Source: Pseudomonas duriflava
GTDB taxonomy: Bacteria; Pseudomonadota; Gammaproteobacteria; Pseudomonadales; Pseudomonadaceae
Assembly (NCBI RefSeq): GCF_007830155.1
Contig: NZ_VLKY01000005.1
Location: 62,001 to 126,000, forward strand
Reading direction: 5' to 3'
Length of the DNA: 64,000 nucleotides
Shown here: in pieces, positions 46,270 through 55,676 of the stretch
How the letters are laid out: the number at the start of each line of letters is the position of its first letter
Position numbering within the stretch: position 1 is the stretch's first letter
The notes under the pieces: model-generated
The model's input: the letters and a program-made list of their open reading frames with translations, nothing else
The model's database searches: none
Told to the model about the DNA's origin: nothing
Translations under genes and position numbers: made by a program

Positions 46270-47655
46270 ATGCGCCAGTCGGAACCCCCACTGCCTTCTC
46301 GTCATGAATTGGTCTATGGCCTGGATGGCCGCCCTCGTCTTCCTATCGCCCTGCTCGCCGCGTTACAACACCTGCTGGCCATCATCGTTCCTATCGTCAC
46401 ACCAGGCCTTTTGATCTGTCAGGCACTAGGCGTGTCATCCCGAGACACCAACCTGATCGTGTCTATGTCGCTGGTTATTTCGGGTATTGCCACGTTCGTG
46501 CAGTGCCGCCGGTTCGGCCCGTTCGGTGCAGGCCTGTTGATCGTTCAGGGAACCAGCTTCAACTTCGTGGGCCCGCTGATCGCCGGCGGTGCACTAATGG
46601 TTAAACAAGGCACTCCTGTAGAAGCCGTCATGGCGGCCATTTTTGGCGTAGTCATGGCCGGCTCCTTTGTGGAAATGGGTATTTCGCGCATCCTGCCGTT
46701 CGTGAAGCGCCTGATCACGCCGCTGGTAACCGGTATCGTGGTATTGATGATTGGCCTGACGCTGATCAAGGTAGGCCTGATCAGTATGGGGGGCGGCTTC
46801 TCAGCCATGAGCCAGGGGACCTTTGCCAATGGAGAGAACCTGCTGCTCTCCGGCGTGGTGCTGGCTATTATCGTCGTGCTCAATCGCGTCCGCATCGTGT
46901 GGGTGCGTAGTGCCGCCATCGTGCTGGCTTTGCTGGCTGGCTATGGGCTGGCAGCGTACCTGGGCCGATTGGATTTTACCGGCATGCACGAAGCGCCGCT
47001 GTTCCAGGTACCGGTACCCCTGCATTTCGGCCTGGGGTTTTCCTGGGCATTGTTCGTGCCGATGCTGGTGATTTACCTCGTCACCTCACTGGAGGCCATC
47101 GGCGACGTAACCGCCACTAGCAAGGTTTCGCAGCAGCCCGTCGAAGGCCCCGTCTGGATGGCTCGGATCAAAGGCGGTGTTCTGGTCAATGGTGCCAATT
47201 CGCTGCTGGCCGGTCTGTTTAACAGTTTTCCCAGTTCGATCTTTGCGCAGAATAACGGTGTGATCCAGCTGACCGGCATCGCTAGCCGTCATGTCGGCTT
47301 GTGGATTGCGGTCATGCTGGTCCTGCTCGGCCTGTTTCCTGCGGTAGCCGGCATCATTCAGGCTGTGCCCGAGCCGGTACTGGGCGGCGCGGCTCTTGTC
47401 ATGTTTGGGGCTGTGGCAGCCTCCGGGATCAATATCCTGGCCGGTATTCAACTGGATCGCCGCGCCCTGCTGATCATTGCCGTTTCCCTGGCGTTGGGCT
47501 TGGGTGTTTCTCAGGTTCCTGAGTTCCTGGCGCACATGCCAGCGGCCCTGCGAGATGTTTTGAACTCCGGCGTAGCCACAGGCGGACTGTGTGCCCTGAT
47601 CATGAATTGGTTCCTACCGGAGCCTCGCCATGACGAAGGGACAGAACAGCCATAA
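46270..47655 (+). CDS. NCS2 family nucleobase (xanthine/urate-type) symporter
   Basis: This 461-residue proton-coupled transporter belongs to the NAT/NCS2 family. The signature is seen in FAQNNGVIQLTGIASRHVG (Q-N-x-G-x-x-x-x-T-G), and the preceding helix has VTSLEAIGDVTATS with the conserved Glu. QGTSFNFVGP lies in an earlier helix. The Gln-Asn-Asn-Gly form is typical of xanthine and uric acid permeases (XanQ, UacT, UapA) rather than uracil carriers; that is an inference from family knowledge. The start at 46270 (MRQSEPPLPSRHELVYGLDG) gives a normal cytosolic N-terminus. A hairpin follows the stop. Confidence 0.9.
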   Translation: MRQSEPPLPSRHELVYGLDGRPRLPIALLAALQHLLAIIVPIVTPGLLICQALGVSSRDTNLIVSMSLVISGIATFVQCRRFGPFGAGLLIVQGTSFNFVGPLIAGGALMVKQGTPVEAVMAAIFGVVMAGSFVEMGISRILPFVKRLITPLVTGIVVLMIGLTLIKVGLISMGGGFSAMSQGTFANGENLLLSGVVLAIIVVLNRVRIVWVRSAAIVLALLAGYGLAAYLGRLDFTGMHEAPLFQVPVPLHFGLGFSWALFVPMLVIYLVTSLEAIGDVTATSKVSQQPVEGPVWMARIKGGVLVNGANSLLAGLFNSFPSSIFAQNNGVIQLTGIASRHVGLWIAVMLVLLGLFPAVAGIIQAVPEPVLGGAALVMFGAVAASGINILAGIQLDRRALLIIAVSLALGLGVSQVPEFLAHMPAALRDVLNSGVATGGLCALIMNWFLPEPRHDEGTEQP

Positions 47656-47664
47656 CCGATAGGA

Positions 47665-47691
47665 CATCGGCGTGTTTTGAACACGCCGATG
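47665..47691 (+). terminator. Hairpin after the NCS2 gene
   Basis: CATCGGCGTGTT (47665-47676) and AACACGCCGATG (47680-47691) form a perfect 12-bp inverted repeat with 3 bases between arms, 9 bp after the stop. No T tract follows, but the position and stem strength suggest a terminator. Confidence 0.7.
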
Positions 47692-47775
47692 CCTGCCTGG
47701 CTGCTCTGTTTTCAACATTTCCCGGCCTTAGAAGTCGAATGTTTCATTCACTCGCTCTACCTGCGGGAAGCCAAC

Positions 47776-48255
47776 ATGCTTGAAAACACAGCCCAGATCA
47801 TTCGCGTCGGTCTTATCGCCGATACCCATAACCTGCTCCGTCCCGAGGCGTTACAAGCTTTGGAAGGTAGCGATCACATCATTCATGCCGGAGATATTGG
47901 CAAACCCGACATTCTTGAACGGCTACGTGAAATCGCTCCCCTTACGGTCGTTCGCGGCAATAACGATACCGCTGACTGGGCCATGGCTATTCCTGAAACA
48001 GCGGAGCTTACCTTTGGCGATGTACGAATCTACCTGATCCATATCCTGCAGGATTTGAAGATAGACCCGGCCGCAGAGGGGATTCGCGTGGTGGTCAGCG
48101 GACACTCACACAAGCCCAAGCTGGAAGAGCGTGACGGAACCCTTTACTTCAACCCCGGCAGCGCCGGCCCTCGGCGCTTCAAACTTCCCATATCTGTAGG
48201 CCGGCTGACGCTTCGCGGCAACGAGGTAGAGGCCGAACTGCTTACCTTAGGTTAG
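47776..48255 (+). CDS. YfcE/MJ0936-type metallophosphoesterase
   Basis: This 159-residue calcineurin-like phosphoesterase binds two metals through LIADTHNLL (Asp-x-His), IIHAGDIG, VVRGNNDTADW and the VVSGHSHKPK block, with FNPGSAGPRRF near the end. The family (YfcE) hydrolyses small phosphodiesters in vitro; the physiological substrate is unknown. The start at 47776 follows GGGAAG; the upstream frame passes through the hairpin after the NCS2 gene and is not plausible as coding. It converges on the NCS1 gene. Confidence 0.9.
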   Translation: MLENTAQIIRVGLIADTHNLLRPEALQALEGSDHIIHAGDIGKPDILERLREIAPLTVVRGNNDTADWAMAIPETAELTFGDVRIYLIHILQDLKIDPAAEGIRVVVSGHSHKPKLEERDGTLYFNPGSAGPRRFKLPISVGRLTLRGNEVEAELLTLG

Positions 48256-48285
48256 CGCTAGCCCTACCCCTAAATCATGGCAGGC

Positions 48286-48303
48286 AAAGGCTTGAAGCCT
48301 TTT
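48286..48303. terminator. Small bidirectional terminator
   Basis: AAAGGC and GCCTTT form a stem with the 5-base loop TTGAA and a short T run, between convergent genes (phosphoesterase ending 48255, NCS1 ending 48323). The stem is short, so this is tentative. Confidence 0.45.
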
Positions 48304-48322
48304 CAGGCATGCGATTTCCAGC

Positions 48323-49813
48323 TCACAGTAAAGGCTTGGCTACCGCTACCGGTACACGTTGCCGCTGCCCGGCACAGGCAAAATAAATCGCCCCGCCCAG
48401 GAGCGAACCGGTAAACCAGCCATAATCGTAGAACCACGTCATGACTCCTGTCGTCAAGGCGATGAGTGTCAACACGACCGGAATGCCAAATGCTACGAAA
48501 CCTGCAACGTTATAGGCTGGATAAATATCGTCTTGGTACAACCCGATCAGGTTGAGTTGCTGCTTTTTCACAATGAAGTAGTCCACCACCATGATTCCAG
48601 CAATAGGGCCGAGCAGGCTGGAATAACCTAGCAGCCAATTGGAATAGATACTTTCCAGGCTGACGTCCGAAACGATCCAACCGAGCTTTTTGAGCAGCTC
48701 ATGCGCCATTAGCGCTAAGCCGACAAATCCGGTGATAAGCACTGCCTTGGTCCGATTGATGTATTTAGGCGCCAGGTTCTGAAAGTCATTGGTAGGGGAT
48801 ACGATATTGGCAGCAGTATTGGTCGACAGGGTAGCTATGACGATCAGAGCCATAGCCAAGGCTACCCAGAGGGGACTTTGGATATGGCCAATCAGAGAAA
48901 CCGGATCGGAAACCGTCTCGCCCACCAGCGAGGCCGAGGCTGCGGTCATTACCACACCGAGCGAAGCGAATAGAAACATGGTAACCGGCAGGCCGATTAC
49001 CTGACCGACAATCTGGTCTTTTTGGCTTCGAGCATAGCGGCTGAAATCGGGGATATTGAGTGACAGCGTTGCCCAAAAGCCCACCATAGCGGTCAGTCCA
49101 GCAAAAAAATACTTCATGACGCTTTCATCGGCTGGCCGCTTGGCTGGCTGCGCCAGCAGCTCCGTCATCGAGACATAAGGCATTGCCCACATCAGCAAGC
49201 CTACACCCACTAACAGTAGAAGCGGAGCAGACAGCGTTTCCAACCACTTGATAGATTCAGCGCCCCGGATTACGACCCACAGGTTTGCCGTCCAGAACAG
49301 CATGAAGCCGATCACCTCCCCCGCCCCGCCCAAATCTTTCCAACCCTCAAAAATTGAGCCGAGAAAAAGATGAATGGCCAGACCACCAAACATTGTCTGA
49401 ATACCAAACCAACCACAGGCGACCACAGCTCGGATCAAACACGGCACGTTAGAACCTAAAATTCCAAACGAACTGCGTAACAGCACGGGAAACGGTATAC
49501 CGTATTTTGTTCCTGGAAAGGCATTCAGAGTCAGGGGAATCAGGACAATAAGATTGGCGACTAGAATGGTAAACAGCGCCTCGCCTACAGACAGTCCAAA
49601 ATAAGCGGTCAATACTCCGCCTAACGTGTAAGTAGGCACACAGATCGCCATACCCACCCAGAGCGCAGCTATATGCCATTTGTTCCAGGTTCGCTCGGCC
49701 ACCCGCGTGGGCGCCATATCGTGATTGTAGCGAGGACTGTTCAGAACATCCGGGCCAGCCTTCAACTCATACAAACCATGGCGGCTAGTCGCCTCTGATC
49801 TACTCTGTTGCAT
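48323..49813 (-). CDS. NCS1 family nucleobase/allantoin/hydantoin-type permease
   Basis: This 496-residue membrane transporter has about twelve hydrophobic segments. It begins with a family-typical cytosolic stretch (SPRYNHDMAPTRVAERTWNKW) leading into helix 1. Other NCS1 blocks are RSSFGILGSNVPCLIRAVVACGWFGIQT and STNTAANIVSPTNDFQNLAP. Relatives include Mhp1 (hydantoin), PucI (allantoin) and cytosine permease; the Trp-Asn start and GWFGIQT fit the allantoin/hydantoin branch best, but the substrate is inferred. No purine or hydantoin catabolic genes lie nearby. Confidence 0.88.
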   Translation of the reverse strand: MQQSRSEATSRHGLYELKAGPDVLNSPRYNHDMAPTRVAERTWNKWHIAALWVGMAICVPTYTLGGVLTAYFGLSVGEALFTILVANLIVLIPLTLNAFPGTKYGIPFPVLLRSSFGILGSNVPCLIRAVVACGWFGIQTMFGGLAIHLFLGSIFEGWKDLGGAGEVIGFMLFWTANLWVVIRGAESIKWLETLSAPLLLLVGVGLLMWAMPYVSMTELLAQPAKRPADESVMKYFFAGLTAMVGFWATLSLNIPDFSRYARSQKDQIVGQVIGLPVTMFLFASLGVVMTAASASLVGETVSDPVSLIGHIQSPLWVALAMALIVIATLSTNTAANIVSPTNDFQNLAPKYINRTKAVLITGFVGLALMAHELLKKLGWIVSDVSLESIYSNWLLGYSSLLGPIAGIMVVDYFIVKKQQLNLIGLYQDDIYPAYNVAGFVAFGIPVVLTLIALTTGVMTWFYDYGWFTGSLLGGAIYFACAGQRQRVPVAVAKPLL

Positions 49814-50073
49814 CGCAAGCGCTCCTGATTCTTATCGTACGCGGTAGACGAATAGGCACGGTGAGGTCAGATGTACTCTCAATAAACGTGCCCAAACGAA
49901 TCAAGAAACGAAGGTTTGCTGGGTAGATATGCCAACTTATTGAAATAAAAGAAAATTATTTTTGAGTCGACTAGAGATGAGCTTTGCTTGATGCGACAGA
50001 CAAGTGATTGAGCAATAGATCAGGAATCAAACTGGTGCACCCGCGTCCTAACCGTCAGGCTATGCCGCTAGGC

Positions 50074-50100
50074 AAAAAGCGGTAAGCCGCTGAATTTTTT
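50074..50100. terminator. Bidirectional hairpin in the NCS1 upstream region
   Basis: AGCGG and CCGCT (50078-50082 and 50087-50091) form a short stem with TAAG loop, flanked by AAAAA before and GAATTTTTT after. It could terminate the thioesterase transcript. An alternative pairing with CCGCT at 50065-50069 is possible. Confidence 0.45.
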
Positions 50101-50128
50101 GATAAATAGGAAAAAGCGAACCTGCAAC

Positions 50129-50155
50129 AAATTGGTGAGCCGCTTTCACCAATTT
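50129..50155. repeat. Perfect 10-bp inverted repeat upstream of NCS1 gene
   Basis: AAATTGGTGA (50129-50138) and TCACCAATTT (50146-50155) are exact reverse complements with a 7-base spacer. It lies about 180 bp beyond the thioesterase stop and 315 bp before the NCS1 start. It may be a transcriptional operator or a terminator stem. Confidence 0.6.
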
Positions 50156-50337
50156 AGGGAACTTGGCTGATAGGGTTTATAAGTTAGCCAATACATTAAA
50201 ATCCATAAACATTATCCGTTCTGGCTCAGCGGTGCCTGTAACAACGCTGCTAGAACCAACTCCAGAGGCTAATCTTGGCACGAGCATTACAAGCCGTTCT
50301 CGCCAAGGTTAACCACGGATTTCAGAGAACCAGGCAG

Positions 50338-50739
50338 TTACTTTTTGCCCCCGTCCTTGAACTGATCCTCTATGTAAGTAATTTTGGTCTTGCCATGCGG
50401 GGCCGGATTACCATTCTCATCCAGATTCACAAATACGATTTTGTCGATGGTCAAGATACTCTTGCGAGTGATCTTGTTGCGGACCTCGCAGCGCAGCGTA
50501 ATTGAGGTGCGACCAAACTCGGTTGCCGTAATACCCAATTCGATGATATCGCCAATGCGAGAAGCGCTAACGAAATTGATTTCAGAAATGTACTTGGTTA
50601 CGACTCGCTGATTACCCAACTGAACGATGGCGTAGATCGCAGCTTCCTCATCAATCCACTTGAGCAGGCTCCCCCCAAACAACGTGTTGTTAGCATTCAA
50701 ATCTTCGGGCTTGACCCACTTGCGGGTATGGAAATTCAT
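50338..50739 (-). CDS. Acyl-CoA thioesterase (hotdog fold)
   Basis: This 133-residue hotdog-fold protein resembles the YciA/BACH type of acyl-CoA thioesterases. The motif LNANNTLFGGSLLKWIDEEAAIYA covers the catalytic Asp/Glu region after an Asn-rich loop. The second strand set has SEINFVSASRIGDIIELG and a TSITLRCEV strand. It ends with a Lys-rich tail. It would hydrolyse acyl-CoA in the cytosol; chain-length preference is unknown. It stands alone, divergent from the SAH riboswitch and ahcY. Confidence 0.88.
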   Translation of the reverse strand: MNFHTRKWVKPEDLNANNTLFGGSLLKWIDEEAAIYAIVQLGNQRVVTKYISEINFVSASRIGDIIELGITATEFGRTSITLRCEVRNKITRKSILTIDKIVFVNLDENGNPAPHGKTKITYIEDQFKDGGKK

Positions 50740-51106
50740 CGTCAGCGTCTCCTTGAGTCCTTGCTGTGTTGCTAAACCGGTTCAGTTTTAGAGACCTTGG
50801 CACAAAGGTCGTTCCTCTGCATGCAGTCGATTACTGATCATCATGAATCCGGCACACCTACAAACCTGGCGGATTGCCCGCTATACTGCCTGCCCATGAC
50901 GGTTTCGATATCGTCACCCGCCATCCCACCGAGGGGCGCTGCAGCAGGAGTCCTCCTGTCAGGCTCGGGGGAGCGTAGCCGCAGACCCGCTCTGCACACG
51001 CATCAACGGCGCCCATTCGCATCACCGGGTTTGTCCTCCTGCATACTGTGTCGACTGCCGTCGCTATGCCTGGACATCCGATTACTTCAAACGAATGGAG
51101 AGCTAC
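50740..51106 (+). other. Leader region of ahcY
   Basis: This 367-bp region between the divergent thioesterase and ahcY genes contains the SAH riboswitch at 50929-51014. The remaining upstream part should hold the ahcY promoter. No protein gene is visible. Confidence 0.7.
50929..51014 (+). ncRNA. S-adenosylhomocysteine (SAH) riboswitch
   Basis: The leader of ahcY contains the hallmark conserved core of the SAH riboswitch: CCGAGGGGCGCTGC, then AGGCTCGGGGG closing the first stem, and CAACGGCGCCC at the end, which forms the pseudoknot and second stem. It ends 92 bp before the ahcY start. SAH riboswitches turn expression on when SAH accumulates, here for ahcY and probably the downstream metF, which together clear SAH and regenerate methionine precursors. 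Identification is by conserved sequence; folding was not computed. Confidence 0.93.
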
Positions 51107-52516
51107 ATGAGCGCTGTTATTACGCCTGCCGATTTTAACGACTACAAGGTTGCCGACATTTCCTTGGCTGCCTGGGGCCGCCGCGAGATCATCATCGCCG
51201 AGTCGGAAATGCCGGCCCTGATGGCCTTACGCCGTAAATATGCGGATGAGCAGCCACTTAAAGGCGCCAAGATCCTGGGCTGCATCCACATGACCATCCA
51301 GACGGCCGTTTTGATCGAAACCCTGGTTGCCCTGGGCGCTGAGGTCCGCTGGTCGTCCTGCAACATCTTCTCGACCCAGGATCAAGCTGCCGCCGCTATT
51401 GCCGCCGTCGGTATTCCTGTCTTCGCCTGGAAAGGCGAAACCGAAGAAGAGTACGAGTGGTGCATCGAGCAGACCATCCTGAAGGATGGCCAGCCATGGG
51501 ATGCCAACATGGTTCTTGACGACGGCGGTGACCTGACTCAGATCCTGCACGACAAATACCCGAACGTTCTGGAAGGCATCCATGGCGTTACCGAAGAGAC
51601 CACTACCGGTGTGCATCGTCTGCAGGACATGCTGAAGAAAGGCACCCTGAAGATTCCGGCAATCAACGTCAACGACTCGGTTACCAAGAGCAAGAACGAC
51701 AACAAGTACGGCTGCCGTCACAGCCTGAACGATGCTATCAAGCGTGCCACTGACCACCTGCTGTCCGGTAAGCAAGCGCTAGTCATCGGCTATGGCGACG
51801 TGGGTAAAGGCTCGGCAGCCTCCCTGCGCCAGGAAGGCATGATCGTAAAAGTATCTGAAGTCGATCCTATCTGCGCCATGCAAGCCTGCATGGACGGCTA
51901 TGAAGTCGTTTCACCCTACAAGAGCGGCCTGAACGATGGTACCGAAGCAAGCGTTGACGCCGACCTGCTGGGCAAGATCGATCTGATCGTTACCACGACC
52001 GGTAACGCCAATGTGTGCGATGCCAACATGCTGAAAAATCTTAAGAAGCGCGCCGTGGTTTGTAACATTGGCCACTTCGACAACGAAATCGACACCGCTT
52101 TCATGCGCAAGAACTGGGCATGGGAAGAGGTCAAGCCGCAGGTGCACAAGATTCATCGCACCGGTAAAGACGGTTTCGATGCACAAAATGATGACTATCT
52201 GATCCTGCTGGCGGAAGGCCGTCTGGTAAACCTGGGCAATGCTACCGGCCATCCAAGCCGGATTATGGACGGCTCCTTTGCTAACCAGGTCTTGGCACAG
52301 ATCTATCTGTTTAACGAGAAGTTTGCCGACCTGCCCGTAGTTGAGAAGAGCAAAAACGTCACTGTTATGGTCCTACCGAAAAAGCTTGACGAAGAAGTCG
52401 CGCTGGAAATGGTTAAGGGCTTCGGTGGTGTGGTTACTCGCCTGACACCGGAACAGGCTGCCTACATTGGTGTTGAACAAGACGGCCCGTTCAAGCCGGA
52501 CACTTACCGCTACTAA
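51107..52516 (+). CDS. ahcY: Adenosylhomocysteinase (SAH hydrolase)
   Basis: This 469-residue NAD-dependent enzyme reversibly splits S-adenosylhomocysteine into homocysteine and adenosine, relieving inhibition of methyltransferases. The NAD site is [12 protein letters not shown], followed by [37 protein letters not shown] contains substrate-site residues, and the C-terminus FKPDTYRY is typical. The length, longer than the human enzyme, reflects the family insertion common in bacteria. GGAGAG precedes ATG 51107; an in-frame ATG four codons earlier overlaps that site. It is controlled by the SAH riboswitch upstream and followed by metF. Confidence 0.97.
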   Translation: MSAVITPADFNDYKVADISLAAWGRREIIIAESEMPALMALRRKYADEQPLKGAKILGCIHMTIQTAVLIETLVALGAEVRWSSCNIFSTQDQAAAAIAAVGIPVFAWKGETEEEYEWCIEQTILKDGQPWDANMVLDDGGDLTQILHDKYPNVLEGIHGVTEETTTGVHRLQDMLKKGTLKIPAINVNDSVTKSKNDNKYGCRHSLNDAIKRATDHLLSGKQALVIGYGDVGKGSAASLRQEGMIVKVSEVDPICAMQACMDGYEVVSPYKSGLNDGTEASVDADLLGKIDLIVTTTGNANVCDANMLKNLKKRAVVCNIGHFDNEIDTAFMRKNWAWEEVKPQVHKIHRTGKDGFDAQNDDYLILLAEGRLVNLGNATGHPSRIMDGSFANQVLAQIYLFNEKFADLPVVEKSKNVTVMVLPKKLDEEVALEMVKGFGGVVTRLTPEQAAYIGVEQDGPFKPDTYRY

Positions 52517-52614
52517 GAGAAGTGAGAAGAGGCGGCTCTCCCGTCCTCTTTTCCAACCCCCAAGGGTCCGCCAGCGGGCCCTCGGGAATGAGCGCCGCGC
52601 TCCAGGAAGATTCC

Positions 52615-53463
52615 ATGACTACCATTCAACCCAGCGTCAGTTTCGAGTTCTTCCCAACGAAGACCGAAGCCGGGCATGAAAAACTTTTGAATACCGCTCG
52701 TCAGTTGACTGACTATGCGCCTGAGTTCTTTTCCTGCACCTACGGTGCCGGCGGCTCTACACGAGACCGCACCTACAACACGGTATTACAGCTAAGTAAC
52801 GAAACCCGGATTCCTACGGCACCTCACCTGTCTTGTGTAGGCGACTCGAAGGCTGAACTGCGTGCCCTGCTCGAGCAATACCGCAGCGCCGGAATCAATC
52901 GGATCGTAGCCCTTCGCGGTGATTTGCCCTCTGGCATGGGGCTCTCCAGTGGCGAGCTGCGTTATGCCAACGAGCTGGTCAGCTTTATTCGCGAAGAGAC
53001 CGGCGATCATTTCCACATTGAAGTGGCTGCCTATCCAGAAACGCATCCACAGGCCCGCAACTTCGAAGCGGACCTGGCCAATTTTGTCCGTAAAATCAAG
53101 GCGGGTGCCAACGGCGCAATCACTCAATACTTCTTTAATGCCGACAGTTACTTTTATTTTATTGAAAGAGCGCGCAAGCTAGGTGTTGAAGTCCCTGTGA
53201 TTCCTGGCATTATGCCAATCACTAATTACAGCAGCCTGGCCCGCTTCTCCGAAGCTTGTGGCGCAGAAATCCCACGCTGGATTCGCAAACAGCTTGAAGC
53301 GTATGCTGATGATGTCAAAAGCATCCAGGCCTTTGGCGAAGAAGTAGTAACAACAATGTGTGAACGCCTGTTGGCTGGCGGAGCGCCTGCCCTGCATTTC
53401 TACACGTTGAATCAGGCTGAACCCAGCCTGGCCATATGGAACAACCTTGGCTTTAAGAGCTGA
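52615..53463 (+). CDS. metF: 5,10-Methylenetetrahydrofolate reductase
   Basis: This 282-residue FAD enzyme reduces methylene-THF to methyl-THF for methionine synthesis. Visible family blocks are SFEFFPTKTEAGHEKL, FFSCTYGAGGSTRDRT, RIVALRGDLPSG and VPVIPGIMPITNYSSLARF. The start at 52615 is chosen for AGGAAGA just upstream and the family N-terminus; the longer frame reads through the intergenic GC-rich segment. It lies 98 bp after ahcY and probably shares its riboswitch-controlled transcript, although a weak hairpin (AAGAGG/CCTCTT, around 52530) could attenuate readthrough. Confidence 0.96.
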   Translation: MTTIQPSVSFEFFPTKTEAGHEKLLNTARQLTDYAPEFFSCTYGAGGSTRDRTYNTVLQLSNETRIPTAPHLSCVGDSKAELRALLEQYRSAGINRIVALRGDLPSGMGLSSGELRYANELVSFIREETGDHFHIEVAAYPETHPQARNFEADLANFVRKIKAGANGAITQYFFNADSYFYFIERARKLGVEVPVIPGIMPITNYSSLARFSEACGAEIPRWIRKQLEAYADDVKSIQAFGEEVVTTMCERLLAGGAPALHFYTLNQAEPSLAIWNNLGFKS

Positions 53464-53553
53464 AAATAATCGCTTGGGGCCATCCTCCAGCCCACTGCCC
53501 AGCGCAGGGCAGCCGTGTGTGGAGGAGACAACCGTATCGTTGGTGTCAGCTCC

Positions 53554-53590
53554 GGGCGAAATCGCGCCCCAACGTCGGCGGGACGCCGAC
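53554..53590 (+). promoter_or_regulatory. Two hairpins in the leader of the RNA helicase gene
   Basis: GGGCG/CGCCC (53554-53558 and 53565-53569, 6-base loop) and GTCGGCG/CGCCGAC (53574-53580 and 53584-53590, loop GGA) lie in tandem just before the AGGAA ribosome-binding site (about 53600) of the helicase. The second stem is perfect. Neither has a T tract, so a role in mRNA stability or translational control is more likely than termination. Confidence 0.6.
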
Positions 53591-53610
53591 TTAGTAGACA
53601 GGAACCCCGC

Positions 53611-55575
53611 ATGTCCTTCACTTCCCTCGGTCTCTCCGAGGCCCTATCCCGCGCAGTAACCGACGCGGGTTATGTTAACCCGACCCCCGTTCAACAACGG
53701 GCAATTCCTGCCGTACTGCAGGGCCGCGACCTCATGGTGGCTGCCCAGACCGGTACCGGCAAGACTGGCGGCTTCGCCCTGCCCGTTTTGGAGCGTTTAT
53801 TTCCGAACGGACAGCCTGATGGTCGCAAACCGGGCCCACGTCAACCTCGCGTACTGGTGCTCACGCCCACCCGCGAACTGGCAGCTCAGGTTCACGACAG
53901 TTTCAAGCTCTACGCCCGTGACCTGCCCATGCGCAGCGCCTGTGTATTCGGTGGCGTTGGCCTGAAACCACAAGTCACAGCCATTGCCAGAGGCCTCGAT
54001 GTTCTGGTGGCCTGCCCAGGCCGTTTGCTGGACCTGGCTGGACAGGGCAGCGTTGACTTGTCAGCTATAGAGATTCTGGTACTGGACGAAGCGGACCGCA
54101 TGCTCGACATGGGCTTCATCCATGACGTCAAGCGTGTTCTCGCCCTGTTGCCCAAGGAACGGCAGAACCTGCTCTTCTCAGCGACGTTCTCCAAAGACAT
54201 TACCGACCTGGCTGACAAGCTGCTGCGTAATCCGGAGCGCATTCAAGTCACTCCCCCAAACACGACGGTGGAGCGGATCGAACAGCGCGTATTCCGCATT
54301 CCAGCAGCGCAGAAGCGCGCATTGCTGGCTCACCTGATCACGCTGGGCGCCTGGGAGCAGGTGCTGGTATTTACCCGTACCAAGCATGGCGCCAACCGTC
54401 TGGCCGAGTACCTGAACAAGCATGGCCTACCGGCTGCCCCCATTCATGGCAACAAGAGCCAGAATGCGCGTACTAAAGCCCTGGCTGATTTCAAGGACAA
54501 CAATATTCGCGTACTGGTAGCGACTGACATCGCCGCCCGTGGTCTGGATATCGATCAGCTACCGCACGTGGTCAACTTCGAGTTGCCCAACGTCGAAGAG
54601 GATTATGTACACCGTATTGGTCGTACAGGCCGCGCCGGCCGTAGCGGCGAAGCCATTTCCCTGGTAGCTCCAGACGAGGAAAAGCTGCTCAAGTCCATCG
54701 AGCGCCTGACCAAACAAGCGATTCCAGAAGGCGATATGCAGGGCTTCGACCCGACTACCATACCGCCGGAAAAGACTGAAGCACGTGAGCCTCGCGAATC
54801 ACGCGAGCCAAGAGAAGCTCGCGGTCAGCGTCAGCCTCGACCGCCTCGCAAGAAACACCCACGTGAAACGCGCGAGGCAGCTGTAGAAAACGAGGCGGTA
54901 GCAGCAGTTGCCGCGGAAGCTACTGAACAGTCGACTTCTGAACAGCCTACCTCCCGCCCACCTCGTCGGGGACGCCAGCCTCAGCAGGTTCGTGGCAAAG
55001 GCAAGCCGCGCCAGGAGCGGGACAACAGTGAGCGATCCCAGCCGCAAGCTACACCTACTCCCCGCCCAGACAGAAATCGTGATCCTGAAGTATTTCTGGA
55101 TGATGAGGTGGATAACTTCGGCAATCGGGTCGATTACGTCAGCCCTTATCAAAACAAGAACAAAGGCCGAACCGGTGGCCCACGTCGCCCGGGGCAGGGA
55201 CAACCGGCCCGAGCCCATACGCCGGGCGCACCTGCCCAGAACCGCCCGCCTCGTAATAAGCAAGGCCAGGGAGCACAGCCCCAGGGTGCGCAAGCACCAG
55301 GTCCGAACAAGCGTCGTAAGCCGGGCGCCGGTGGCCCTCAGCGGCCTCGCCAGGATAACCGTCCTTATGTACCACGCGAGCCACGTGAATCCCGTTCGCC
55401 TCTGATGGAGGAGCGTGCACCCAGCAAGCCCCAGCCTAAAATCATGCACAAGCCGTCCCGTGCAGATCGTCTGCTGACACCAGAACAACTGGACTCGCTG
55501 AACGTACGACCCAAGACGGAAAAGCCTGCTCTGCTGACACGTAACCGTTCGGCCGACGCTGACGCTGACGCCTGA
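53611..55575 (+). CDS. rhlE: DEAD-box RNA helicase, RhlE type with long C-terminal tail
   Basis: This 654-residue helicase has a standard core (about 1-370): Q motif [15 protein letters not shown], motif [33 protein letters not shown] and [11 protein letters not shown]. The last ~280 residues are Arg/Pro/Glu/Gln-rich and disordered, with repeated REPRES-like units, as in Pseudomonas RhlE2, where such tails bind RNA or RNase E. The start at 53611 ([15 protein letters not shown]) has AGGAA seven bases upstream; the longer frame runs through the hairpin-rich leader and is not coding. Strong terminators follow the stop. Confidence 0.94.
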   Translation: MSFTSLGLSEALSRAVTDAGYVNPTPVQQRAIPAVLQGRDLMVAAQTGTGKTGGFALPVLERLFPNGQPDGRKPGPRQPRVLVLTPTRELAAQVHDSFKLYARDLPMRSACVFGGVGLKPQVTAIARGLDVLVACPGRLLDLAGQGSVDLSAIEILVLDEADRMLDMGFIHDVKRVLALLPKERQNLLFSATFSKDITDLADKLLRNPERIQVTPPNTTVERIEQRVFRIPAAQKRALLAHLITLGAWEQVLVFTRTKHGANRLAEYLNKHGLPAAPIHGNKSQNARTKALADFKDNNIRVLVATDIAARGLDIDQLPHVVNFELPNVEEDYVHRIGRTGRAGRSGEAISLVAPDEEKLLKSIERLTKQAIPEGDMQGFDPTTIPPEKTEAREPRESREPREARGQRQPRPPRKKHPRETREAAVENEAVAAVAAEATEQSTSEQPTSRPPRRGRQPQQVRGKGKPRQERDNSERSQPQATPTPRPDRNRDPEVFLDDEVDNFGNRVDYVSPYQNKNKGRTGGPRRPGQGQPARAHTPGAPAQNRPPRNKQGQGAQPQGAQAPGPNKRRKPGAGGPQRPRQDNRPYVPREPRESRSPLMEERAPSKPQPKIMHKPSRADRLLTPEQLDSLNVRPKTEKPALLTRNRSADADADA

Positions 55576-55580
55576 TAAGC

Positions 55581-55610
55581 CTCCCCTCAACGGCTGGCCG
55601 TTGAGGGGAG
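55581..55610 (+). terminator. Long stem after rhlE
   Basis: CTCCCCTCAACGG (55581-55593) and CCGTTGAGGGGAG (55598-55610) form a perfect 13-bp stem with a 4-base loop, 5 bp after the stop. No T tract follows. It is backed up by a second terminator 20 bp further on. Confidence 0.8.
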
Positions 55611-55631
55611 ACCTTATTGCAAGCGGAGACA

Positions 55632-55661
55632 AAAAAGCCGACTCCCTGGAGTCGGCTTTTT
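55632..55661. terminator. Bidirectional terminator between rhlE and efflux operon
   Basis: GCCGACTCC and GGAGTCGGC form a perfect stem flanked by six A and five T, so it works as an intrinsic terminator in both directions. It separates rhlE (plus) from the outer-membrane efflux gene (minus), whose stop is at 55677. Confidence 0.93.
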
Positions 55662-55676
55662 CATGACCTGATAGCT

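Larger units (their letters stand above)
49814..50337. other. Non-coding region upstream of NCS1 gene
   Basis: This 524-bp AT-rich gap lies between the thioesterase stop and the NCS1 start, both on the minus strand. It contains a small hairpin with T tracts on both sides (50074-50100) and a perfect 10-bp inverted repeat (50129-50155). I see no gene. Confidence 0.55.

Noticed and set aside
51142-52252. Antisense frames across ahcY
   Set aside because: They are reading-frame shadows of the highly conserved hydrolase gene.
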